Positions 35,001 to 43,894 of a DNA stretch of 64,000 nucleotides are shown piece after piece (the stretch's first letter is position 1; every line of letters begins with the position of its first letter). The stretch spans positions 3,575,001-3,639,000 of the forward strand of contig JAYJMM010000009.1 of the NCBI GenBank assembly GCA_037349105.1, in the 5' to 3' direction. This DNA is from Limnomonas spitsbergensis (lineage: Eukaryota > Chlorophyta > Chlorophyceae > Chlamydomonadales). The position numbers were made by a program, and so were the translations under genes. Under the pieces are notes generated by a model that ran no database searches, had not been told where the DNA came from, and saw only the letters and a list, made by a program, of their open reading frames with translations.

Positions 35001-38000
35001 TGTTGCGTGCCAGCCTAAACCCTAAACCATGTTGCGTGCCAGCCTGAACCCTAAACCATGTTGCGTGCCAGTCTGAACCCTCAACCATGTTGCGTGCCAG
35101 CCTGAACCCTAAACCATGTTGCGCGCCAGCCTGAACCCTAAACCATGTTGCGTGCCAGCCTAAACCCTAAACCATGTTGCGTGCCAGCCTGAACCCTCAA
35201 CCATGTTGCGTGCCAGTCTGAACCCTCAACCATGTTGCGTGCCAGTCTGAACCCTAAACCATGTTGCGTGCCAGTCTGAACCCTCAACCATGTTGCGTGC
35301 CAGTCTGAACCCTAAACCATGTTGCGTGCCAGTCTGAACCCTAAACCATGTTGCGTGCCAGTCTGAACCCTAAACCATGTTGCGTGCCAGTCTGAACCCT
35401 AAACCATGTTGCGTGCCAGTCTGAACCCTCAACCATGTTGCGTGCCAGTCTGAACCCTAAACCATGTTGCGTGCCAGTCTGAACCCTCAACCATGTTGCG
35501 TGCCAGTCTGAACCCTAAACCATGTTGCGTGCCAGTCTGAACCCTAAACCATGTTGCGTGCCAGTCTGAACCCTAAACCATGTTGCGTGCCAGTCTGAAC
35601 CCTAAACCATGTTGCGTGCCAGTCTGAACCCTAAACCATGTTGCGTGCCAGTCTGAACCCTCAACCATGTTGCGTGCCAGTCTGAACCCTCAACCATGTT
35701 GCGTGCCAGTCTGAACCCTAAACCATGTTGCGTGCCAGTCTGAACCCTCAACCATGTTGCGTGCCAGTCTGAACCCTAAACCATGTTGCGTGCCAGTCTG
35801 AACCCTAAACCATGTTGCGTGCCAGTCTGAACCCTAAACCATGTTGCGTGCCAGTCTGAACCCTAAACCATGTTGCGTGCCAGTCTGAACCCTAAACCAT
35901 GTTGCGTGCCAGTCTGAACCCTAAACCATGTTGCGTGCCAGCCTAAACCCTAAACCATGTTGCGTCGCGCCATCATTACACGCGGTCATGAACCCCAAAC
36001 CCTGTCATGTTGCGCAGGTGACGTGGTGGAGTTGGGTGATGGACGTGTCGGCGATGTGCAGCGCCCATTCGAGCTGAAGGAGGGCGACACGGTGAGTGGG
36101 TGATGGTTGTACTACAGCCATCTCGCATCTTTGAAATTTTGTTCAAACCGATGGGGTTGGGTGGTAGGATGTTCAGCGGCCATCTGAGCTGAAGGAGGGC
36201 GACACAGGGGGTGGGTGGTGGATGTGTACTACAGCTAGTCAGCCAAGTTCCCGGCAAATTATCTCGCACCTCCCAGGACGCGTTCAAATCGATGGGGGTG
36301 AGTGGTAGGGTATACAGGCGGCTATTTTAGCTGAAGGAGGGCGACATGGTGGGTGGGTGAGTGTGGATGTAATACAGCCACTTTGTCTCACCCTTTTCGA
36401 ATTACACTCAAAATTGATGGGGGTGGGTGGAGGATGTAGTACAGCCATTTTTTTCAGTGGAGCACGGTGGTTGACTGGTTGGGTTGGTGGGATGGGTGGG
36501 TTGGGGGGTAATAAATGTACTGCGGTCATTGGAGCTCAAGGGGGGGGGCATGGTGGGTGGGTGGATGGGTGGGTGGGTGGGTAGGCGAATGGGCAGGTGG
36601 GATGGGTGGTGATAAATGTACAGCGGTCATTCGATCGCAAGGGGGGGGTACGGTGGTTGGGTGGTGGTGGGTGGGTGGTGGTGGGTGGGTGGGTGGAGTC
36701 GTGGATGATTAGCAGACCTTTCAACTAGGAGGAGACAAGGTGGGTAGGGTGCCTGAATAGGTTGAGGGTTCAGCAATCCAAGGAGGGTTGTAAAGCTCAA
36801 GGAGAGAGGGTTAATTTGCAATGAAATAATCGGTGGGTTTGATGCTGTCAGTTTTAATCTTGGCGTTGACTTTTTGATTGGGTCTGAAGGTTTGAATGTG
36901 TTGGTTTGAATTATGCTTTGAATCTGCGGCAAATGTACAGCGGCCTTTGGAGGTTCAGGAGGGTCACGATGGGCGGGTCGCCTATTTGTAAACCATAAAT
37001 TCAAACCCTGATGGGCGGGTCGCCTTATTGTAAACCATACATGTAAACCCTTAATCCTTAATCGTATGAGCCAACCGTATGACCCTTTGCCCTAAACGTT
37101 GACTTTAAGTCCTCAATCATGCACACAATCATAAACCTTAACTATGCACATAAACCCCAAACCCTGAACCCTGAACCTTATTCGGTAACCCTGAACCTTC
37201 ACGTAAACTTCAAATACTAAACCCTGAACTTTTCTAAACCCTGAATTTTAAACGCAGGTCTTGTACAGCAAGTTTGGTTTTATGTACACCGACATCAAGA
37301 TGTCCGGCCAGGAGTACATTCTGATCCGCGAGCAGGACGTCATTGCTATCATGCCACGGAAAGGTGTGAACACGTGTGGGGCATGGGAGAAATTAGTGAG
37401 AGAGGGTGGCATGTGTGCGGGGGCAATTTCAAGATGTCAGGCCAGGATTACATTCTGATCCGCGAGCAGGACGTCATTGATATCATGCCACAGAAAGGTG
37501 TGTAAATGTGTGGATGTGAAGGACAATGTGTGAAAGTATGTGTGGCATGAACATCAATTTGGCAGGCCAGGAAAACATCTCGAGCCGGGAGTAGGACGTC
37601 ATTGCTACCATGCCACTTAAAAGGTGTGATGGGCATGGGGGAGAATTGTCAATGACGTGACACCTCTGGGCCCTGCTCAAAAAGGCTCGGCCGCGTGGGC
37701 GCCTAACTAAGGAGTGGGAGAGAATTGTGAAAATGTGTGTCCGGGGCAATTCATTATGTCTGTTCAAGTGTGCATCCTGATCTGGGAGTGAGATGTCATA
37801 GCCTTCATGCCACGGAAAGGTGTGGAATGGTGCGGGGTGTGGAAGGGAAGGTTTGAAAGTGGAATGTGTGCCACTGACATCAAAGCAGCCGGCCGGAGTT
37901 ACAGCCTGAGCGGGGAGGAGGATGTCATTGCTATCATGGCACGGGAAAGTGGGGGGAAAGTGGGGGTTGTAAGGGAGGAAAGTGTGAGAAAATAGTGTGT

Positions 38001-41000
38001 GTGGTGTGTGTTTGTGACACGTTAGTGTTGCCATGTCCCCCCTCCTTGCATGTCCCTACCTAGGATGCACAGCAAGAATGTTTCTGACTCTCTTTCCTTC
38101 TTAGATCATATTATTTTCTTGGATCTAGGGCAGCCACTGAACCCTTTGTTTTATAACCTCCCCTTTTTCTTACTTCCCCTTTTTCCCTTATTTCCTCTTT
38201 TCTTATTTTTTCTTTCCCCCCCTTTTCCTCATTCCCCCTTACCGATGCCCAGGGCGAGGACGTCCCTGACATGAAGGCGCGGACGGACGTCCCCGACTTC
38301 ATGTTATCCACCCCCCTTTTTCCGCTCCCTCCTCCCCGCCCCTTCCTCAGATGCTCAGGGCGAGGACGTCTCTGATAGATGATGAGAAGCAGATGGACAT
38401 CCCCCGACTTCCCGTTATCCGACCCCCCCTCTGCTCCCTCCTCCCCTCTCTTTCTCAGATACCCAAGACGGGGATGTACCTGACTGTCATAACATTCTTC
38501 CCTTATTAATTTATTTGATCAAAGGTGACCAAGCCACTGACCCCTCTCTTTCTTATTTGCACTTCATCCTTATATGCCCCTTTTCCTTATTTCTCAGATG
38601 CTCAGGGTGAGGACGTCCCTGACATGAAGCCCTTGGGAGACCGCGTGCTCATCAAGGTGTGACAACACGCCTCAGGGTGTTGGATTGAGGGTAAAGGATT
38701 GAGGCGGCAGCGCATGTAGTTCAGGGTATGGGGTGAGTCTCAATTGTCAAGTGCTTCGTGCTCATCAAGGTGCGGCAATATGCCGCGGGGTGGAGAGTTT
38801 AGGCGGGTTTCATTGCTGTCAACAGTGTTGAGGGTTGTTGGGCGTGTCTCATTGTCAAGTGCTATGCGCTGTGGAAGCATGCCTCGGGGTTCAGGGGTGT
38901 AGGGTTCAGGGTTGTTTCTCATGCAGTCAACAGCGTGGAGGGTTGATGGGTGTGTTTCATTGTCAAGAGCTATGGGCTGAAGGTGTGGCAGGATGTCCAA
39001 GGGTGTAAGGTGTAGGGTTCAGGGTTGTTTCTCATGCAGTCAAGAGTATCAAGGGTTATTGTTTGTGTCTCGTTTTCAAGAGCTTCATGCTCATCTAGAT
39101 GCAGCGGTATGCCTAGGGGCGTAGAGTCGCCTAGGGTCCAGGGTCTAGAGTTGCCTAGGGTCCAGGGCGTAAAGTTGCCTAGGGTCCAGGGCGTAGAGTT
39201 GCCAAGGTTCCAGGGCGTAGAGTTGCCTAGGGTCCAGGGCGTAGAGTTGCCTAGGGTCCAGGGTATAGAGTTATTTATCATGCAAAGTGGGGGGGGTCAG
39301 GATGAGGACGCTGCTGCTGTGGCGGTCAGCTGCTGATGTGGCGGTCAGCTGCGGCGTGTTGCCTGACCCCGACCTTCTCTCATCTCCCGAGCTCCTTTCC
39401 CTTATCTAGCCCTGGGCTGAAAACCTCATTGGCCTGAGCCTTAAACCTCGTTAGGCCTGAGCCTTAAACCTCGTTAGGCCTGAGCCCTGAACCTCGTTAG
39501 GCCTGAGCCCTGAACCTCGTTAGGCCTGAGCCCTAAACCTCGTTAGGCCTGAGCCCTAAACCTCGTTAGGCCCGAGCCCTAAACCTCGTTAGGCCCGAGC
39601 CCTAAACCTCGTTAGGCCTGAGCCCTAACCTCGTAAGGCCTGAGCCCTAAACCTCGTTAGGCCTGAGCCCTAAACCTCGTTAGGCCTGAGCCTTAAACCT
39701 CGTTAGGCCTGAGCCCTGAACCTTGTTAGGCCTGAGCCCTGAACCTCGTTAGGCCTGAGCCCTGAACCTCGTTAGGCCTGAGCCCTAAACCTCGTTAGAC
39801 CTGAGCCCTGAACCTCGTTAGGCCTGAGCCCTAAACCTCGTTAGGCCCGAGCTCTAAACCTCGTTAGGCCTGAGCCCTAAACCTCGTTAGGTTTGAGCCC
39901 TAAACCTCGTTAGGCCTGAGCCTTAAAACTCGTTAGGCCTGAGCCCTAAACCTCGTTAGGCCTGAGCCCTAAACCTCGTTAGGTTTGAGCCCTAAACCTC
40001 GTTAGGCCTGAGCCCTGAACCTCGTTAGGTTTGAGCCCTAAACCTCTTAAGGCCCGAGCCCTAAACCTCGTTAGGCCTGAGCCCTAAACCTCGTTAGGTT
40101 TGAGCCCTAAACCTCGTTAGGCCTGAGCCTTCAACCTCGTTAGGCCTGAGCCCTAAACCTCGTTAGGCCTGAGCCCTAAACCTCGTTAGGCCTGAGCCCT
40201 AAACCTCGTTAGGCCTGAGCCTTCAACCTCGTTAGGCCCGAGCCCTGAACCTCGTTTCCTTGCATGGGCCTTCAGGTGGTAACGGCGCGGACGCAGCCCA
40301 GGCCCATGCCGCGCTGTTTCCTTAACCTCCAGGCCCCTGCAGGGCGTAGTTTTCTTTCTTTCTAACCTCGTTTCCTTGCATGGGCCTTCAGGTGGAGGAC
40401 ACGGCTGATGTGACGGTCGGCGGCGTGGTGCTGCCCGAGGTGGCTAAGGAGAGACCCCTGCTTGGAACGGTGGTCTCTCTGGGTCCGGGCAAGTGGGACA
40501 AGGAGACTGGGGAGATCAAGCCCATGGTGGTGAGTCAGCAGTGGTAGCTGCATTCCGGGCAAGTGGGACAAGGAGACTGGGGAGATCAAGCCCATGGTGG
40601 TGAGTCAGCAGTGGTAGCTGCATTCCGGGCAAGTGGGACAAGGAGACTGGGGAGATCAAGCCCATGGTGGTGAGTCAGCAGTGGTAGCTGCATTCCGGGC
40701 AAGTGGGACAAGGAGACTGGGGAGATCAAGCCCATGGTGGTGAGTCAGCAGTGGTAGCTGCATTCCGGGCAAGTGGGACAAGGAGACTGGGGAGATCAAG
40801 CCCATGGTGGTGAGTCAGCAGTGGTAGCTGCATTCCGGGCAAGTGGGACAAGGAGACTGGGGAGATCAAGCCCATGGTGGTGAGTCAGCAGTGGTAGCTG
40901 CATTCCGGGCAAGTGGGACAAGGAGACTGGGGAGATCAAGCCCATGGTGGTGAGTCAGCAGTGGTAGCTGCATTCCGGGCAAGTGGGACAAGGAGACTGG

Positions 41001-41952
41001 GGAGATCAAGCCCATGGTGGTGAGTCAGCAGTGGTAGCTGCATTCCGGGCAAGTGGGACAAGGAGACTGGGGAGATCAAGCCCATGGTGGTGAGTCAGCA
41101 GTGGTAGCTGCATTCCGGGCAAGTGGGACAAGGAGACTGGGGAGATCAAGCCCATGGTGGTGAGTCAGCAGTGGTAGCTGCATTCTGATGAACGGGGCAG
41201 GGAGTGGGAAAGGCCGGCGGCGGCGGAGCAGGGTAGAGTGAGGGAAAAGGAGAGAGCTTTGATGGGGGCGGTGGTCGTGTATGGGCCCTGCGAGTGGGAC
41301 AAGAAGGCCGGGGAGGTCAAGGCTATGGTGGTGAGGAGAAAGACGGTGTTGCAGTTTGATTTACGAAAGCACTATTGATGAAAGGGTAGTGGGAGACAAG
41401 GAGGGTCCAGCAATGATCAGCGGGTCCAAATTTCCCGTAAATCGCAGAATTTTGATTGATGAAAGCGGTTATGCATTCTAATGAAATAAAGCGAGCTTGC
41501 ATTTTGATCAATCAACGTAGCAGCCCTTCCCCCCCAAACTGCAGACCAAGACAGGTGACAAGTTGCTGCTTTCCATGTACACATTGTATGGACATTTAGA
41601 TATTACAAGCGCGGGCCTTGCCACCAATCCGCAGATTTAGGACTAATCTCACTCTAGAAACCTGAGCCCAAAGCCGGATAAGGGACTGATAAGATGAATC
41701 ATACCCCTTCAAAACTCGAAACCGCAGACCAAGGGTTTAGGGGTTAAAGGTTAGGGGTAGACCCCTAATCCATGCCCCCTACACTTCTTATCCATAAATA
41801 AAGGACTGATCCTGTCCTTCGAAATCCCGAAACCGCAGACCAAGCCGGGCGACAAGGTGCTGTACTTCAAATACGCCGGAGACAACATGGAGACGCCCGC
41901 TGGCGTTAAGTACATTGTGGTGCGGGAGGACGACATCCTCTGCAAGGCTTGA
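32062..41952 (+). CDS. Chloroplast co-chaperonin Cpn20 (tandem GroES), 7 exons, complete
   Basis: Caps the chloroplast Cpn60 folding chamber. Exons: 32062-32184, 34178-34283, 36018-36091, 37258-37363, 38598-38656, 40392-40529, 41839-41952; GT-AG and phase-consistent, about 239 residues (plant Cpn20 is ~250). Exon 1 encodes a transit-peptide-like leader rich in Ser and Arg (MQFALKSSGTSLKAG, SSRSTIVRAEPVAIPEQYTK). GroES domain 1 follows: MSPKGDRVLVKVAKEE, TRGGILLPVSAQKKPTSG (the Cpn60-binding mobile loop), DVVELGDG, VLYSKFGFMYTDIK, YILIREQDVIAIMP. Domain 2 is MKPLGDRVLIKVEDTADVTV, GGVVLPEVAKERPLLGTVVS, KPGDKVLYFKYAGDNME, YIVVREDDILCKA. The double domain is diagnostic of plastid Cpn20. Exon-edge echoes flank nearly all exons. 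The stop at 41950-41952 is followed by copies of itself. Confidence 0.93.
32785..32935 (+). repeat. 60-bp tandem repeat, 2.5 copies, Cpn20 intron 1
   Basis: CGCGCCCCAACCCCTTCAGC, CCTCACAATGCTTCCGCCCT and CCTTCCTTCCTCACTCCCC repeat. The rest of intron 1 to 33200 shows no gene. Confidence 0.85.
33205..34177 (+). repeat. Exon-edge echoes, acceptor side of Cpn20 exon 2; ~105-bp unit, 9 copies
   Basis: Each unit ends CCCCCTCATGTAG then ATGTCGCCAAAGGGGG, i.e. the functional acceptor and first ~18 bases of exon 2 (34178). A spacer with GGCCCCCCACAGATCCCCAC and TATGCCCCTGACCTTATGCC follows. TAGATGTCGC lies at 33331, 33437, 33544, 33651, 33756, 33860, 33965 and 34070, with a worn copy near 33210. The real exon (34175) is last. 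Eight acceptors are intact, so the cell must use the most downstream one. Both strands look open in places because of base bias. Confidence 0.95.
34490..35965 (+). repeat. 29-bp tandem array, about 50 copies, Cpn20 intron 2
   Basis: Unit: ACCATGTTGCGTGCCAGCCT (or GTCT) then GAACCCTAA. Copies switch between CCAGCCTGAA (left) and CCAGTCTGAA (right half). The intron ends CCCTGTCATGTTGCGCAG, so the unit looks like an amplified version of the acceptor-proximal sequence. It has no spacers and is not a CRISPR array. Confidence 0.95.
36140..36970 (+). repeat. Exon-edge echoes, donor side of Cpn20 exon 3 (36018-36091)
   Basis: Copies of TGTGCAGCGCCCATTCGAGC, TGAAGGAGGGCGACACG and the GTGAGTGG donor recur near 36165-36210, 36310-36345, 36435-36480, 36515-36555, 36610-36650, 36700-36740 and 36930-36975. 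They decay with distance (GAGCTGAAGGAGGGCGACAC becomes GAGGTTCAGGAGGGTCACGA). Copies are joined by TGGGTGGGTGG spacers. Confidence 0.88.
37426..37955 (+). repeat. Exon-edge echoes, donor side of Cpn20 exon 4 (37258-37363), 4 copies
   Basis: Copies ending near 37496, 37623, 37820 and 37951 repeat ATCAAGATGTCCGGCCAGGA, GCGAGCAGGACGTCATTGC and TATCATGCCACGGAAAGGTG. The first is ~93% identical. The second and third carry in-frame stops (GGGAGTAGGACG; GGGAGTGAGATG). A family F5 unit (37655-37710) sits between the second and third. Confidence 0.93.
38245..38480 (+). repeat. Exon-edge echoes, acceptor side of Cpn20 exon 5 (38598-38656), 3 copies
   Basis: GATGCCCAGGGCGAGGACGT then CCCTGACATGAAG (38248), GATGCTCAGGGCGAGGACGT then CTCTGAT (38349) and GATACCCAAGACGGGGATGT (38458) copy the exon start. 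Each follows a pyrimidine-rich tract, and the last two have a CAG. Confidence 0.9.
38745..39110 (+). repeat. Exon-edge echoes, donor side of Cpn20 exon 5
   Basis: TTCGTGCTCATCAAGGTGCG (38752) copies CCGCGTGCTCATCAAGGTGT at the functional donor. Weaker copies (CTATGCGCTGTGGAAGCATGCC, CTATGGGCTGAAGGTGTGG, TTCATGCTCATCTAGATGCA) follow near 38862, 38970 and 39085. From 39110 to 39280 a 24-bp unit (GTTGCCTAGGGTCCAGGGCG) repeats about six times. Confidence 0.75.
39420..40250 (+). repeat. 23-bp tandem array, about 36 copies, Cpn20 intron 5
   Basis: Unit AAACCTCGTTAGGCCTGAGC then CCT, with GGTTTGAGC and GGCCCGAGC variants. Its AACCTCGTT core recurs in AACCTCGTTTCCTTGCATGG before the acceptor at 40391, so the array looks seeded from acceptor-proximal intron sequence. 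Just before it (39300-39350) lies a worn copy of the start of exon 6. Confidence 0.95.
40278..40363 (+). mobile_element. Hairpin-tailed ~88-bp element, copy b, between 32-bp direct repeats
   Basis: GGTAACGGCGCGGACGCAGC through GCCCCTGCAGGGCGTAG and a TTTCTTTCTTTCT tail. The sequence AACCTCGTTTCCTTGCATGG then GCCTTCAGGTGG occurs on both sides (40248-40279 and 40364-40395). The right copy is the functional acceptor and first bases of exon 6. Either this is a long target-site duplication or the element entered an acceptor echo. Confidence 0.7.
40530..41184 (+). repeat. Nine perfect 70-bp exon-edge echoes, donor side of Cpn20 exon 6
   Basis: The unit starts at 40551, 40621, 40691 and so on to 41111. 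It holds the last 43 exon bases (CCGGGCAAGTGGGACAAGGA, GACTGGGGAGATCAAGCCCA, TGGTG), the donor GTGAGTCAGC and 22 more intron bases. I see no difference between copies, so the amplification is very recent. Nine extra donors identical to the real one at 40530 are present. 70 is not a multiple of 3, so most alternative choices would shift frame. An older, worn copy lies at 41281-41335. Confidence 0.97.
41541..41735 (+). repeat. Exon-edge echoes, acceptor side of Cpn20 exon 7 (41839)
   Basis: CTGCAGACCAAGACAGGTGA then CAAGTTGCTGCTTTCC (41541) copies CCGCAGACCAAGCCGGGCGA then CAAGGTGCTGTACTTC. A short copy, AACCGCAGACCAAGGG, lies at 41719. Both keep the AG acceptor. Confidence 0.8.
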
Positions 41953-42125
41953 GGGCGCAACATCCTTTGCAAGGCCTGAGGGAGCCATGCATCCTCAGCA
42001 AGGCCTGAGGGAGCGACATCTTTTGCAGGGCCCCAGAGAGCGACATCTTTTGCAAGGCACGAGGGCGCGACATCATCTGCAAGGCCTGATGGAGCGACAT
42101 CTTTTGCAAGGACGGAGGGGAAACT
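41953..42125 (+). repeat. Echoes of the Cpn20 stop-codon end in the 3'UTR, ~6 copies of ~30 bp
   Basis: CGACATCCTCTGCAAGGCTT then GAGGG at the stop is followed by CAACATCCTTTGCAAGGCCT, GCATCCTCAGCAAGGCCTGA, GACATCTTTTGCAGGGCCC, GACATCTTTTGCAAGGCACG, GACATCATCTGCAAGGCCTG and GACATCTTTTGCAAGGACGG. Echoing therefore also occurs at the end of the coding region where no splice site exists. Confidence 0.9.
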
Positions 42126-42339
42126 GACATGAGGGGAAAAGTCATGTCGGGATGTTTATACCAACTAGGGTAGCGAAGTTGCTACGTAGCCGCTGAGCCC
42201 CGCCGCAAAGCGCGGCATGTGCGCCGCCCAGGCAGCCCCAACTGCTCTCGGCTCCTCTCATGTGTCAAAGCCTCAGGTCTGCAAGGATGACTGTGTTGCC
42301 TGTTTAGAGCGATGACTGGGTTGCCTGTATCAGTCGCGA

Positions 42340-43780
42340 TTATGTTGCACTGATGGGCCCTGCTCAAACGCTGCAGGAATCAGTCTGCTCCACGCTTGAG
42401 TCCATGGCACAGATGACTGTGCACTACTTGCATCAGTTTGCTGATTGTGTCAGATTGATGCACGTGTCACGGTGTCACTAGGCCGCACTTTTCAGCCGTT
42501 ACGCTGACAAGAGCCTCGGGGCTCTGTCCGGAAGGTACGGGACCCCTGCATCCAAGAGTCTGTTGTGCAGCATGTCAATGACGTTACACCTCTGTTGTCT
42601 GTTGTGCCGCATGTGTGACTTTCCTGTTTGTGTCAGTTTGCTGTTTATTTCAGTTTGCTACACCTGTCCAAGTCCTGTGCGTTTTAACCCATTTGAACTA
42701 GAAAGCTAATGGTTAACCTTATCTTGGACATTTGGCTGCGCCCTGTATTGGATTCTTCCGACTGGCTCAGCCCACCACTGGCCACCCTAGGGGTAAAGCA
42801 ATTGGTCAATGACGTTGCACCTCTGGGCCCCCTGCTCAAAAGACTCAGCCACGAGTGCGTCAGCAAGCCGATTGGCGCCTCCTCTTCTTTCACCTCCGTC
42901 CCCCCCCAAGCTGACAGCACAGCAAACGTGATTCTCTGCTGTACTGTAAAAACTTCACATAAGTGGAAAAGAGAGCGGTACGTTCCTTTCAGTCAAAAGC
43001 CCTAGGATTACAATGGTGCATACCCGCTGGGCCCTGCTGAACGCTCAACCGCCTGGGGCTGGTAGAAAGGACTTAGCTCAATTCCACGTACCACACACAG
43101 CTAGGACCAACACGCCACCCTCCTACGTACGTCAGGAGGGCAGGAACATGGAACCCGGCGATTTAGATAGAGAGAGAAGATCGTGTGGCGGGTTCGGAGC
43201 CCTAGGTTACCGGCGTACATCTCTGGGCCCTGTTCAAGAAGGCTCGCGCTGCACCCTCGTAGGTGTTTGATGTCACACCTCTGGGCCCTGCTTAAATAAC
43301 TCGGCCACGACGACAAACGTCAAGGGAGCTAGGAAAGTGAAAGTCAAGGGGGCAGGTACAACAGGAAGAAAGGATAGCATGCACCCCTGAAGGTGCGTGA
43401 TGTTACACCTCAGTTTCCTCCAAAGCACACACACACACAAGGTTAACGCCGTTACATGTCTGGGCCCCGCTACACAGGCTTCCTTCGCGCCCCACAGGGG
43501 TTTGATGTTACACCTCCGTGTCCTCTAAAGCAGACAGAATTCCTTTAAAATTATGAATACTACGCCCCCCCCCTCCCCCTCCGAGGTTAATGCCGTTACA
43601 TTTCTGGGCTCTGCTATACATGCTTACTTCGCGTCCCATAGGTGTGTCACGTTACACCTCCGTTTCCTCCAAAGCAGACAGGACATGCCGATGCCGATGC
43701 CGGTTCAAGAAAGAGCGCTACGCCCCCCCCCCCCCCGAGGTTCGTGCCGTACATCTCTGGGCCCTGCTAAAAACACACCA
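42340..43780 (+). repeat. Cluster of family F5 fragments
   Basis: Fragments of GATGTTACACCTCTGGGCCC then TGCTCAAAAGGCTCGGCC recur near 42350, 42572, 42810, 43030, 43220, 43268, 43395, 43450, 43505, 43590, 43650 and 43745. Several keep only half of the unit. Some extend into GTCAAGGGAGCTAGGAAAGT, also seen at 23285. No gene is visible here. It occupies the space between the convergent Cpn20 and CstF-77 genes. Confidence 0.7.
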
Positions 43781-43894
43781 CGCCCCCGTTGATGTTTTGA
43801 GACTCAAGGGAGGGTTCAGGCTGCACCACAACCAGCGCCATCCCCCCCTGCAGATGTCCCTTGCTGCATCCGCTCCGTCGCTACAGCAAAGGGA

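Noticed and set aside
34490..35965. CRISPR-like array of 29-bp repeats
   Set aside because: Repeats are head to tail with no spacers, in a nuclear intron.
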